From positions 1 through 52,693 of the forward strand of contig CAZZFA010000032.1 of NCBI GenBank assembly GCA_964653435.1: a stretch of DNA of 52,693 nt, in the 5' to 3' direction. A model generated the notes under the pieces. It did not search any database. It was not told where the DNA came from and worked only from the letters and a program-made list of their open reading frames with translations. Of this stretch, positions 8,001-16,413 are shown piece after piece (positions within the stretch are counted from its first letter, which is position 1; each line of letters opens with the position of its first letter). A program made the translations under genes and the position numbers. This DNA comes from CAZMVY01 sp964653435 (lineage in GTDB: Bacteria; Planctomycetota; Phycisphaerae; UBA1845; PWPN01).

Positions 8001-8038
8001 AGAAAACAGGACCCCGACATGCTCGCCGGGGTCCTGTT
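8001..8038 (-). terminator. Rho-independent terminator of rplM-rpsI
   Basis: AACAGGACCCCG and CGGGGTCCTGTT form a perfect 12-bp stem over a ten-base loop (8005-8016 with 8027-8038). On the minus strand it is followed by TTCTCTT. It begins 25 bases after the rpsI stop. Confidence 0.85.
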
Positions 8039-8063
8039 CCTCGTCAACCGATGTATCGACGGC

Positions 8064-8576
8064 TTACCGCTTCGAGAACTGGAACCGACGCCGCGCCCCG
8101 GCCTGACCGGGCTTCTTTCGCTCCACGATGCGGCTGTCCTGGGTGAGCAGATCGGCCCCGCGAAGCAGCGCCTCGTAATCCGGGTTTGCCAGCTTGAGTG
8201 CCCGCGCCAGACCCAGCGAGATCGCGCCCGCCTGTCCGGTCGGACCGCCACCCCTCACATTGACGAAGACATCGATCTTCCCGAGCGTCTCCGTCACCTG
8301 CAGCGGCGCGCGGATCGCCCGGCGGTCCTTCTCCTCGCAGAAGTACACATCCGCCTTGCGGTCGTTCACAAGAAACTCGCCGGTACCGGGCCGGATCCGG
8401 ACGCGGGCCACCGCACACTTGCGCCGACCCGTGCCGAAGAAAAAGCCCTTCTCCGGCGCGGGGATGGTCGCCGATACCGCGGGGGCCGGCGCGGGCGGCT
8501 GAACAGGCGCCGCCACCGACGTCGGCTCCGACGGCGGGCTCACTACACTTGCAGGCTCGTTGTTCGGATCGGACAT
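8064..8576 (-). CDS. rpsI: 30S ribosomal protein S9 (uS9)
   Basis: A 170-residue S9. The conserved body starts at GFFFGTGRRKCAVARVR (about residue 45) and ends with the RRRFQFSKR tail that reaches the ribosomal P site; LARAL and GADLLTQDSRIVERKK are also conserved. About 44 residues at the N-terminus are an extra Pro/Ala/Ser/Val-rich low-complexity extension absent from the usual 130-residue bacterial protein. The second ATG (8576) was chosen because AGGGGAA lies five bases before it; the first (8582) would overlap that site. The gene is 16 bases after rplM, the usual order. Confidence 0.97.
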   Translation of the reverse strand: MSDPNNEPASVVSPPSEPTSVAAPVQPPAPAPAVSATIPAPEKGFFFGTGRRKCAVARVRIRPGTGEFLVNDRKADVYFCEEKDRRAIRAPLQVTETLGKIDVFVNVRGGGPTGQAGAISLGLARALKLANPDYEALLRGADLLTQDSRIVERKKPGQAGARRRFQFSKR

Positions 8577-8592
8577 AAGCATTCCCCTGGAA

Positions 8593-9036
8593 TCAGATCG
8601 CCAGCGGTTCCGGCCGCTGCGCCTGGTGCGAGTGTTCGGACCCTCGGTACACCTTCAACCGCGAAAGCATCTGCCGGCCCAGCCGATTCCGCGGCAGCAT
8701 GCGCCGAACCGCCGTGAGAATCACGCGCTCCGGATGCTCCTGCAGGACCTTGGCCATCGGTATGACCTTACGTCCGCTCGGATAGTACGTGTACCGGTCA
8801 TACGTTTCCTGCTGGACCTTGCGCCCCGTCAGCTTGACGCGCTCCGCGTTGATGACGACGACGAAGTCGCCGGTCAGGGTATGCGGCGTATAGGTCGGCC
8901 TGTGCTTGCCCATGAGAATGGTGGCCAGCCGCGTCGCCAGACGCCCAAGGACCTTGTCCGTCGCGTCCACGAGCAACCAGCGCCCCCCTACCTCGTGGGG
9001 CTTGGCCAGGAACGACTTTCCCGTATTGCGAGCCAT
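8593..9036 (-). CDS. rplM: 50S ribosomal protein L13 (uL13)
   Basis: A 147-residue L13, close to the usual length of about 142. Conserved blocks are WLLVDATDKVLGRLATRLA, GKHRPTYTPH, GDFVVVINAE, KLTGRKVQQETYDRYTYYPSG and RRMLPRNRLGRQMLSRLKVY. The ATG at 9036 follows a strong GGAAAGGA site. It heads the rplM-rpsI operon, with a good promoter at 9091-9118 and a leader hairpin at 9049-9070 touching the ribosome binding site. Confidence 0.98.
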   Translation of the reverse strand: MARNTGKSFLAKPHEVGGRWLLVDATDKVLGRLATRLATILMGKHRPTYTPHTLTGDFVVVINAERVKLTGRKVQQETYDRYTYYPSGRKVIPMAKVLQEHPERVILTAVRRMLPRNRLGRQMLSRLKVYRGSEHSHQAQRPEPLAI

Positions 9037-9048
9037 TGCAGATCCTTT

Positions 9049-9070
9049 CCGCTGAAGCACCCGCCAGCGG
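9049..9070 (-). promoter_or_regulatory. Leader hairpin of rplM
   Basis: On the minus strand, CCGCTG pairs with CAGCGG over a ten-base loop. The 3' arm abuts the GGAAAGGA ribosome binding site of rplM. The position suits translational autoregulation by L13, known for other phyla, but six base pairs alone do not prove it. Confidence 0.45.
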
Positions 9071-9090
9071 CCCCAGCGACAGAGCCCTGT

Positions 9091-9118
9091 AGTCTAAACT
9101 TTTCCCCGGCGCTGTCAA
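9091..9118 (-). promoter_or_regulatory. Promoter of rplM-rpsI
   Basis: On the minus strand TTGACA (9118-9113) is followed after 16 bases by TAGACT (9096-9091). The -35 box is perfect. The predicted transcript has a leader of about 50 bases before rplM. Confidence 0.75.
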
Positions 9119-9295
9119 GAGAACCCTCTGCCGCTGCGACACATCGCCGCCCAATCGGCCCCGCAGGGGCGAATCACGCCCCCGCCCGACACCGCTCCGG
9201 CGGCTCGGCACAAGCACCTTGCGGAAGCCGCCGACCCTGCCGCGCACTCATCTCCGACGGCACCATCCTGGGCGGGCAGTTCGCCTTCAGCGGAG

Positions 9296-10396
9296 CTAGC
9301 GACGCGCATAAACTTCTGCCACGGCTGATGATACGTCGCTCTCTGTGACTGAGCAGGAAGCACAGACCCCTTCGCTCCCGCCCACCGTACGCACTACCCG
9401 TCCTATCGGCCGCCAGACACACGCGGCGGTCGCGACGAAGACGGCCACCGTCGCAACACCGACCGCGGCGGCCAGATGCGCAGCCCCCGAGTCGTTCCCG
9501 ACGAACACGTCGGCGGCGGCGATTACCGACGCGGCACGCAGGAGGTCCTCCTCGTAGATCACGTCCGCCGTTCGGGTCAGTCGCTCCCGAAGCGACTCGC
9601 CGTACCAGTCCACCTCCACGGGGCCGATCATCCACGCGACCGTGTAACCGTCCGCCCGCAACCGATCCGCAAGGGCCTCGAAACGCTCCAGGGGCCAGCA
9701 TTTCGTCCGCCCGCCGCTACCGGGATGAAGCAACACGCGCCGACGGCCCGCGCCGCCGGCGGCGGAGGATATACCCGTGGCACTCTGGCCGTCCGGCTTC
9801 TCAAAGGCTTCGGGGACGGTCGAGGACTCCGCGTGCGGACCAGCGACGCCCGCCCAGCGTCTGTGGCCGTACTCGCGATCCGCATCGGCGAGCCGAATCA
9901 GCGTCGTCGGTTCCGGCGGCGGCACATCCAACCCGATCCGGCGAAGGTCGCTGATCCACTGTTCCGTGATGTGCCGGCCGGCGGCAATCGTTTCCGGCCG
10001 GACGCGCGGATCGAGCCCCCAGACGGGCACGCTGATGATTTCGCGGAGGCGCGCAGCCGGCGGCACGTCCGGACCGCCACAGAAGCTGACGATCGCGTCG
10101 AGGTCCTGCATCGCCCGCATGGCGGCAGGACCCGGCGCGTTTCGCCCGTCGCTCGGCGCGAACAGGACACTCATATCGGCGGCGTCGAGATCCCGATACG
10201 CGCCGACTACGCTCCGCCCGACCGCCAGGCGTGCGACCGGCGAGCGAGCTATGGCGATCACTTCGGCAGGACCGTCGCGGTCCGCAAACCGCGAGGAGGA
10301 GGCGACCGCGCGAGCAACGTGCAGCGCCAGGATGCAGTCACCCAGCGCGCCGCAGTGAAGCACGCCGATCGTGGTCCGCCGATTGTTCATGGCCAT
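9296..10396 (-). CDS. Glycosyltransferase family 9 (heptosyltransferase-type)
   Basis: A 366-residue GT9 protein. Its N-terminus IGVLHCGALGDCILAL is the family's GxLGDxL opening; the nucleotide-sugar site is LLHPGSGGRTKCWP (about residue 245), and VGNDSGAAHLAAAVG near residue 315 is the most diagnostic block. Family members add heptose or related sugars to lipopolysaccharide core at the cytoplasmic face of the inner membrane. A CxxC pair near the C-terminus (GVCASC) matches the C-terminal segment of many GT9 enzymes. Start: ATG at 10396 or 10390; no strong ribosome binding site. The long upstream extension of the frame is not protein-like. With lpxA in the same window it supports an LPS-bearing outer membrane. 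Confidence 0.9.
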   Translation of the reverse strand: MAMNNRRTTIGVLHCGALGDCILALHVARAVASSSRFADRDGPAEVIAIARSPVARLAVGRSVVGAYRDLDAADMSVLFAPSDGRNAPGPAAMRAMQDLDAIVSFCGGPDVPPAARLREIISVPVWGLDPRVRPETIAAGRHITEQWISDLRRIGLDVPPPEPTTLIRLADADREYGHRRWAGVAGPHAESSTVPEAFEKPDGQSATGISSAAGGAGRRRVLLHPGSGGRTKCWPLERFEALADRLRADGYTVAWMIGPVEVDWYGESLRERLTRTADVIYEEDLLRAASVIAAADVFVGNDSGAAHLAAAVGVATVAVFVATAACVWRPIGRVVRTVGGSEGVCASCSVTESDVSSAVAEVYARR

Positions 10397-10856
10397 GCCG
10401 CCGCCCGCAGGTCGGGCCCGCCCCGATTCTCGGACAGGCATGACGCGATGTCCAACCGCCGCCAGCCGCATCATTAGCGGATCTGTTCCATAGCAAAGCG
10501 GACAAGTGCGAGATCGATGCCCCCCGGCGTAGCCTCGGCCCATCACGACTCTTTGGTCTGCCCAGTCTGTCCGGGCCCTCGGCCCAGGCCGCGCAGGGAA
10601 CTCCGGCGAACGCCTGAGGAAACCGCAGACCCCATCACTTCGGAGCCAGTACACCACCAGGGACGCGGCCCTTTTCGGTGTAAGCATGCAATCCTCCCTG
10701 GCCGAAGGGGGACGCCACCCCGCCGAATCGCAAGGCTGCGATTGGGTTATTTGACCAGCCGCGCGTCGCGCGAAACCGAAAGGACCTGCTACCCGGTACT
10801 CCGAGCCACCTCCGCCGACCGTGCTTGTCGCCCCTGTTCGCCCCGCTTCCGCGAGC
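10397..10856. other. 460-bp gap without a gene
   Basis: I see no convincing coding frame. The only structure noted is a perfect 7-bp hairpin, AATCGCA/TGCGATT (10726-10743, four-base loop). The frame open on the minus strand across it has no family-like content. No tRNA T-arm, RNase P or SRP signature was found. Confidence 0.5.
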
Positions 10857-11075
10857 TCACTCCGCATCCGGCGGGGGCTCCCCGTCAAACGGGCGGCGGG
10901 AGACTATACGCTGACCCTTCGCGTCGCGGAGATCGTCGAGGTTGACCCACACCGACTCACCGCAGTGCTCGCACAGGTAGCCGGCCGGTTCGTAGTCGCG
11001 CAACGAGACCCGCAGCCCGGTCTGGGCGTGGCAATGCGTACAGCGGAAGTAGACTTGCGTCTTGAGCGGGTTCAT
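10857..11075 (-). CDS. Small zinc-ribbon protein
   Basis: A 72-residue protein with two CxxC knuckles, CTHC (residues 12-15) and CEHC (about 35-38), 19 residues apart: a one-zinc ribbon. It starts MNPLKTQVYFRCTHC and ends in an acidic, Pro-rich tail. The ATG at 11075 has a strong GGGAGGC site four bases upstream, which supports a real gene despite its length. It is probably a cytoplasmic nucleic-acid- or protein-binding protein of unknown function. It is divergent from the oxidoreductase gene at 11224. Confidence 0.8.
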   Translation of the reverse strand: MNPLKTQVYFRCTHCHAQTGLRVSLRDYEPAGYLCEHCGESVWVNLDDLRDAKGQRIVSRRPFDGEPPPDAE

Positions 11076-11223
11076 GTGCTGCCTCCCGTCTTCACGGTGC
11101 CGAGGACCTCCCGGCGTCCAACTGCGCAGCCCATTCTACCTCCCTAAGGCACAAAAGGCGACCCTCGCCCGAAGCTTCGTCCCGGCACGACCGCCCTTGG
11201 GAATCGCCGGACGACGCGTTACC

Positions 11224-12714
11224 ATGGCCGCCATGACACCGGATGCGGTTTTTCCAAAGCTCTCAAGCTTCAAGACGGCTACGGCATTGCGAAGCCGCCT
11301 GTTGGAACTCGGCGTTGAACTGCCCGTGGATGAGGGGATTCTGACAGCCCATGCGGACTCGCCCCTCGCCCGCCCCATCAACGTACTGGGGCGGCGTGTC
11401 GGCAACCGCTGGTGCATCCACCCGATGGAGGGCTGGGATGGAACGCCGGCCGGCGGCCCGTCGGAGCTGACCTTGCGGCGCTGGCGACGTTTCGGCCAGA
11501 GCGGCGCGAAGCTCATCTGGGGCGGCGAGGCCGTCGCCGTCCGGCACGACGGGCGGGCAAACCCGAACCAGCTCTGCTGCGACGAGGCGAACACGGCCGG
11601 ACTGGCGAAGCTGCGCGAGACGCTCCTGCAGGCCCACCGCGAGCGATACGGAACCACAGACGATCTGCTCCTCGGGCTTCAGCTTACACACTCGGGCCGC
11701 TTCTCGCGGCCGAACGAGAAGAACCGGCCCGAACCGAAGATCCTCTACCACCACCCCCTGCTGGACGGGCGGGTGGGCGTGGCCCCGAACGACGACACCG
11801 CGATCCTGAGCGACGCCCAGATCGACGCGCTCCTGGATGACTTCGTCGCCGCCGCAAAGACCGCGGCCAGAGTCGGCTTCGACTTCGTGGACCTGAAGGC
11901 GTGCCACGGCTACCTGGGACACGAGTTCCTCAGCGCCCACACCCGCCCGGGCAAGTACGGCGGAAGCCTCGAGAACCGCACACGATTCCTCCGGGAGCTG
12001 ATCGGACGCGTTCGTAGCGAGGTGCCGGGTCTGGGCATCGGCGTCCGCGTGAGCATCTTCGATTCGGTGCCGTTCGAAGACAACCCGGCCACCCGGATCG
12101 GCAAGCTCAAGGGCATCGGCCGGCCGTGCGACTTCCGCGGGTGCCTGCCCTACCGGTACGGCTTCGGCGTGAACGCCGACGACCCGCGCGAGATCGATCT
12201 CACGGAACCGTTGGCGTTTCTCGAGATCCTTCGTGCGGCGGACGTGCGGTTCATCAACGTCACGGCCGGCAGCCCCTATTACTGCCCGCACATCCAGCGG
12301 CCTGCGTATTATCCCCCTTCCGACGGCTACCGCCCGCCGGAGGATCCGCTGGTCGGCGTCGCACGACAGATCAACGTAGCCCGCCGGATCAAGCAGCAAT
12401 TCTCCGACCTGATTATCGTGGGCACGGGCTACACGTACTTGCAGGAGTTTCTCCCGCTCGTGGCGCAGGCCGTGGTCCGCGAAGGCTGGACGGACTTCGT
12501 CGGCATCGGCCGGATGGTGCTGGCGTACCCCGATCTGCCCGCAGATTGCCTGAGCCGCGGCGAAATCGATACGAAGCGGCTGTGCCGGACGTTCAGCGAC
12601 TGCACGACCGGCCCGCGCTACGGCCTGGTCAGCGGATGCTACCCGCTGGATGAGCAGTACAAGCGTTCGGCGGCGGGTGAGCAACTTCGGCAGCTCAAGT
12701 CGCGCGCGGGCTGA
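11224..12714 (+). CDS. NADH:flavin oxidoreductase, old yellow enzyme family
   Basis: A 496-residue FMN-dependent TIM-barrel oxidoreductase. Conserved blocks are NRWCIHPMEGWDGTP (FMN site), LGLQLTHSGRFSRP (substrate region), FDFVDLKACHGYLGHEFLSAHTRPG near residue 220-245 and YGGSLENRTRFLRE, then FVGIGRMVLAYPDLP for phosphate binding. It lacks the C-terminal FeS/FAD/NADPH domains of 2,4-dienoyl-CoA reductase. The C-terminal part has several Cys (RLCRTFSDCTTGPRYGLVSGC), resembling the FeS-binding segment of the larger enzymes; a cluster there is uncertain. Reduces activated double bonds; substrate unknown. Starts at 11224 or 11233 are both possible. Confidence 0.9.
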   Translation: MAAMTPDAVFPKLSSFKTATALRSRLLELGVELPVDEGILTAHADSPLARPINVLGRRVGNRWCIHPMEGWDGTPAGGPSELTLRRWRRFGQSGAKLIWGGEAVAVRHDGRANPNQLCCDEANTAGLAKLRETLLQAHRERYGTTDDLLLGLQLTHSGRFSRPNEKNRPEPKILYHHPLLDGRVGVAPNDDTAILSDAQIDALLDDFVAAAKTAARVGFDFVDLKACHGYLGHEFLSAHTRPGKYGGSLENRTRFLRELIGRVRSEVPGLGIGVRVSIFDSVPFEDNPATRIGKLKGIGRPCDFRGCLPYRYGFGVNADDPREIDLTEPLAFLEILRAADVRFINVTAGSPYYCPHIQRPAYYPPSDGYRPPEDPLVGVARQINVARRIKQQFSDLIIVGTGYTYLQEFLPLVAQAVVREGWTDFVGIGRMVLAYPDLPADCLSRGEIDTKRLCRTFSDCTTGPRYGLVSGCYPLDEQYKRSAAGEQLRQLKSRAG

Positions 12715-12865
12715 CGCGGCCGGCCCGGCCGACCCGCGACGACACACACATGCGCAGGCCGACTCGTGCGGCGGCAGAGGTGCTCACCCCTGCGTTGCGA
12801 CCGCAGGCAGGCGCCACGTTCGCCGCGACAAGGAGCTCGTCGCAGGACATCAGAAGGAGCAGGTC

Positions 12866-15232
12866 ATGAGACCCACCGCAGTTCTCCCGCGCCGATGGCG
12901 CACCCGTTATCAAGATCTGTGCGCGACCGCAGTCATGCTGCTACTGTGGCCGTCATCCGCCCTCGCCGCGCCCGCTACGGTTCCCGCCGAAGCGGACGCC
13001 GAAGCCGCCTCCGCCTGGTGGCCCGAGATGGAGAACACGTGGGTCCCCATCGGCTGGAAGGATCACCCGCTGCGATTCAACGTCCTCTACAACGGGACGC
13101 TCATCGCGCAGCCCGTGCGCTACCCGGCCCGCGGCCAGGGCGTACAACTGGCGTTCGTGCCCTCGCGCAGCGGGGATCCCCCCGCGGGCACTACCACCCA
13201 GCCCTATCAACTTCGTGCCGGCGACGGCGGCGTCGGCGAACAAGGCTGGATGGACAATCCCGCGCCGGTCCTCTGGACGCGCCTGACACGCGACGGGGTC
13301 GTCCTGCGCCAGGAAGTGTTTGCGCACCTGCCGGGCGGCGGCCCGGTGAAGACCGGGTCCGAGCCTCTTTTTGCATGGATCCGACTCTCCGTCGAGAAGT
13401 CTGCCTCCGCCGGCGCATTCACGCTCATCCGTGTCAACGCGCCCCACATACAGACCGAAATGGACCGACACAAGAACCTCATCGTCCTCCCGGCGAAGTC
13501 GGCCTACCCCCATCCCCTCCGCCTCGAAGCGACAACGGGCAGACCCGCACACCTGCTGCTCGACGATGGCGGACGGGTACGCCTCGCGGTCGCCCCCGAA
13601 CGCCCGGCAACCGTTACGTTCATCGACCTGCGCCCCGCCCGCCCGGACACATACCTTACGCTCGGTCCCACCGCGGTCGGCGAACACGTTGACCTGCTTG
13701 TCCCGCTGGTTCCCGCGCCTCGCGAGACGGTTGAGGCAGAGCTTGCCCTCGGCCGCGATAGCGCCCTGCGGGAGGCGGATCGCTTCTGGGCGACTGTCCC
13801 CGAGACCGCCTCACACGTGGACACCCCGGAGCCGCTCATCAATAACGCGATCCGCCACGCCCCCCGCTTCGCCGAGGTCATCGCGGAGCGCCACCCCACG
13901 ACCGGCCAGTACGCCCTGCTCTCCGGGTCGTGGCACTACGAGAAACTCTGGGCGACGCCCACGTCCATGACCATCACCATGATCCTCGACGGCCTGGGTC
14001 ATCACTCGGTCGCTGAGAAGTACCTCGAGATCTTCCGCCTGGAACAGGGCACGATCACCCCACCGGGAAAGGCCTACCGCCGGCATCCCGGCTACTTCGC
14101 CACCCCGCGGACGTTCACCTCCATCGACTGGCTCACCGATCACGGCGCGATCCTCTATGCGGCCTCGCGCCACGCCCTCGTCACGGACGATCCGCAGTTC
14201 ACCGAGCGATGGACGGACCCGATCCTCAAGGCGTGCGAGTTCATCCGCGACTTCCGCGCGAACACAGGGCACGGCGGCGTGCCCGGCATCCTTCCGGCCG
14301 CCGTGCCCACCGACACGGGGGTGCAGGAGCAGTCCGTCTGGACCGACGGCTGGAACTATAAGGGGCTTGTCACGGCCGTGCGCCTCCTGCGTCGCATCAA
14401 CCATCCGCGCGCCGACGAGTTCGCCCGCGAGGCCGCCGACTATCGTGAGAGCTTCCTGCGCGCCATCCGCATCGCCATGCCGCACATGCCCGAGTGGACC
14501 GACGCGAACGGCCGTCGCGAACGCTTCGTCCCGACGGCCCTGCCCAAGGGAGGCGACGTGAACTTCCCCTTCTACCTCGACACCGGGCCGCTCTTCCTCG
14601 TGTACGGCGAGCTGATGCACGCCGACGACGACCTGATGCGGTCCGCCCTGCGCTACTTCCGCGAAGGCCCGAACACACGGGGCTACGATCTCCAGGGAGC
14701 GTGGCACCAGCCCGTCTGCCTCCGCCACGAGATGTCCAGTTGCGAGCCGTGTTACAGTTGGAACGTTTTTCACGCATGGCAGGCGGGTGATCGCGTGCGG
14801 TTCCTCGAAGGCATGTACAGCCTGTTTGCCGGCAGCCTGTCGCGCCGGACTTTCATCGGCTGCGAACACCGGGGCGGCATCAGCGGCACCCTGTTCTCCG
14901 CGCCGCTCCCGATCGAATGCGCCCGGCTCAGCGTGATCGACGACCAGCTCGAGCCCGGCCGCCTCCACCTGCTGCGTTTCGTCCCGCGGGCCTGGCTGAG
15001 GAGCGACCGTGCCACGACGTTCGAAAGAATCCCCACCGAATTCGGCCCCGTGACGCTGCGATTCCGGATCGAGACCGCCGGCCGTCGTCTCCGCGTCGAC
15101 TTCGAGCCGCGATTCCGGCACAAGCCGGATGCCATCCTCCTGCACACCCCGCCCGGCGACGCCCTGCGCGAAGTCTGCGTCAACGGGAAGGTCTCCCCCG
15201 CCGTCCCGGATACGGTTCTCGCGCTGGAGTAG
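12866..15232 (+). CDS. Secreted six-hairpin glycosidase-like protein
   Basis: A 788-residue exported protein with a Sec signal (MRPTAVLPRRWRTR, then a hydrophobic core ending ALAAPA). Residues about 50-290 look like a beta-sandwich. Residues about 320-660 look like an (alpha/alpha)6 barrel with aromatic and acidic helices (SGSWHYEKLWATPTSM, SIDWLTDHGAILYAASRH, QSVWTDGWNYKG). A beta C-terminal domain follows. This layout is that of six-hairpin glycosidases (GH15/63/78/95-like clans), but I cannot name a family. AGAAGGAG six bases before the ATG supports the start. It is probably periplasmic or secreted and acts on a glycan; catalytic acids are not assigned. It is flanked by a repeat at 15299. 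Confidence 0.75.
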   Translation: MRPTAVLPRRWRTRYQDLCATAVMLLLWPSSALAAPATVPAEADAEAASAWWPEMENTWVPIGWKDHPLRFNVLYNGTLIAQPVRYPARGQGVQLAFVPSRSGDPPAGTTTQPYQLRAGDGGVGEQGWMDNPAPVLWTRLTRDGVVLRQEVFAHLPGGGPVKTGSEPLFAWIRLSVEKSASAGAFTLIRVNAPHIQTEMDRHKNLIVLPAKSAYPHPLRLEATTGRPAHLLLDDGGRVRLAVAPERPATVTFIDLRPARPDTYLTLGPTAVGEHVDLLVPLVPAPRETVEAELALGRDSALREADRFWATVPETASHVDTPEPLINNAIRHAPRFAEVIAERHPTTGQYALLSGSWHYEKLWATPTSMTITMILDGLGHHSVAEKYLEIFRLEQGTITPPGKAYRRHPGYFATPRTFTSIDWLTDHGAILYAASRHALVTDDPQFTERWTDPILKACEFIRDFRANTGHGGVPGILPAAVPTDTGVQEQSVWTDGWNYKGLVTAVRLLRRINHPRADEFAREAADYRESFLRAIRIAMPHMPEWTDANGRRERFVPTALPKGGDVNFPFYLDTGPLFLVYGELMHADDDLMRSALRYFREGPNTRGYDLQGAWHQPVCLRHEMSSCEPCYSWNVFHAWQAGDRVRFLEGMYSLFAGSLSRRTFIGCEHRGGISGTLFSAPLPIECARLSVIDDQLEPGRLHLLRFVPRAWLRSDRATTFERIPTEFGPVTLRFRIETAGRRLRVDFEPRFRHKPDAILLHTPPGDALREVCVNGKVSPAVPDTVLALE

Positions 15233-15298
15233 AGTCTTGCGTCGCGGCGCTTGGGCGCCTTGCGCGCCTGTTACCGCGCTACGGCGGTAGCGCGACCC

Positions 15299-15378
15299 GT
15301 CATTCTGAGGAGCGCAGCGACGAAGAATCCGGCGGATTGGCGCAGGCAAGCCAGATGCTTCGCTTCGCTCAGCATGAC
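15299..15378. repeat. 80-bp palindromic dispersed repeat, inverted copy
   Basis: This is the reverse complement of 170-249, with about two mismatches in 80 (both near the loop). The similarity extends leftward through CGCTACGGCGGTAGCGCG (15278-15295), which also matches the flank of copy 1. It lies 66 bases after the six-hairpin gene and may act as its 3' hairpin. Confidence 0.85.
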
Positions 15379-15409
15379 GGCCGGCGGCTGCATGAGCGCC
15401 CGCGACGGC

Positions 15410-15437
15410 TTGAAGCCCGCGGCGCCCGCCGTACAAT
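15410..15437 (+). promoter_or_regulatory. Promoter of lpxA
   Basis: TTGAAG (15410-15415), 16 bases, TACAAT (15432-15437). The ATG of lpxA follows 30 bases later, with GAGGAAGGA between them. Confidence 0.6.
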
Positions 15438-15467
15438 GCCCCCGGCTTTACGAGGAAGGAATGCGAC

Positions 15468-16310
15468 ATGCCCATTCATCCCAGCGCGCAGATCGACAAG
15501 CATGCTCAGATCGACCCTGCCGCCGACATCGGACCAAACGTCGTGATCGACGGCCACGTGACGATCGGACCCGGTACGAAGGTCTATCCCAACGCGTATA
15601 TCAGCGGGTGGACAAAGATCGGCGCCAATTGCCAGATTCATCCCGGCGCGATCGTCGGCCACCTGCCGCAGGACTTCCACTTCAGCGGCGAACGAACGTA
15701 CTGCGAGATCGGCGACGGCACCATCATTCGCGAGTTCGCCAGCGTGCATCGCGGCACGCAACCCGAATCCAGGACGATCGTCGGACGCAACTGCTTCCTG
15801 ATGGCCTACTGCCACGTGGGGCACAACTGCGATATTCGCGACGGCGCGAAGATCTACAATTGCGCCGCCCTCAGCGGCCACGTCGAGGTCGGCGAAAACG
15901 CCATCGTCAGCGGCTACTCGCTGCTGCACCAGTTCATCCGCGTGGGCGAACTGGCGATGATCGGCGGAGGCAGCCGCATCGGCATGGACGTACTGCCCTT
16001 CATGACGTGCATCGGTGAATCCGAATGCATCGGGATCAATGCGATCGGTATGCGCCGGGCCGGCTATCCTGCGGAAGAGCGTACGGCCGTCAAGGAGGCA
16101 TACCGGACGCTCTACCGCTCCCCGCTGCCCTTCGGCAAGGCGGTCGAGGTATTGCGGGGTCATAAGCCGACTGCCTGCGTAAACCGGATCCTTGAGTTCC
16201 TCGCCGGCCCGAGCAAGCGGGGATTCTGTGGTCCGCCCGGGCATCAGCGCGGCGGACGCCCCTCCACCCGAACGACCGGCGATACGGAACCCATCCAGAT
16301 GACCGAGTGA
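15468..16310 (+). CDS. lpxA: Acyl-ACP--UDP-N-acetylglucosamine O-acyltransferase
   Basis: A 280-residue LpxA, the first enzyme of lipid A synthesis, transferring a 3-hydroxyacyl chain from ACP to UDP-GlcNAc. The N-terminal two-thirds is a left-handed beta-helix of hexapeptide repeats (AQIDPAADIGPNVVIDGHVTIG). The catalytic His is in YCHVGHNC, and other active-site His are in LSGHVEVG and LLHQFIRVG. The C-terminal helical part begins GINAIGMRRAGYPAEE, as in LpxA. About 30 extra residues (from GPSKRGFC) form a basic, low-complexity tail. GAGGAAGGA precedes the ATG. No lpxD or fabZ is adjacent, unlike in proteobacteria. LpxA is distinguished from other acyltransferases by the EFASVHRGT and GGSRIGMDV blocks. 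Confidence 0.93.
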   Translation: MPIHPSAQIDKHAQIDPAADIGPNVVIDGHVTIGPGTKVYPNAYISGWTKIGANCQIHPGAIVGHLPQDFHFSGERTYCEIGDGTIIREFASVHRGTQPESRTIVGRNCFLMAYCHVGHNCDIRDGAKIYNCAALSGHVEVGENAIVSGYSLLHQFIRVGELAMIGGGSRIGMDVLPFMTCIGESECIGINAIGMRRAGYPAEERTAVKEAYRTLYRSPLPFGKAVEVLRGHKPTACVNRILEFLAGPSKRGFCGPPGHQRGGRPSTRTTGDTEPIQMTE

Positions 16311-16353
16311 TTGTCGGCACAGATGGAAATCCTACATTATCAGCAGAAACAGT

Positions 16354-16376
16354 GACTCCGATGGGTCAACGGAGTC
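16354..16376. repeat. Inverted repeat between lpxA and iscR
   Basis: GACTCCG (16354-16360) and CGGAGTC (16370-16376) form a perfect 7-bp stem over a nine-base loop. It lies 43 bases after lpxA. There is no T run after it on the plus strand (GAGGACGAAAAAAA instead), so I do not call it a terminator; it could stabilise the lpxA mRNA or be a protein site. Confidence 0.5.
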
Positions 16377-16413
16377 GAGGACGAAAAAAACCGCGCGCTG
16401 ACGGAAATGGCAC

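Noticed and set aside
10397..10856. RNase P, SRP RNA or tmRNA in the long gap
   Set aside because: None of the conserved signature sequences of these RNAs is seen on either strand.
16354..16376. Terminator of lpxA
   Set aside because: The stem is perfect, but what follows is an A run, not a T run, on the transcribed strand; listed only as an inverted repeat.
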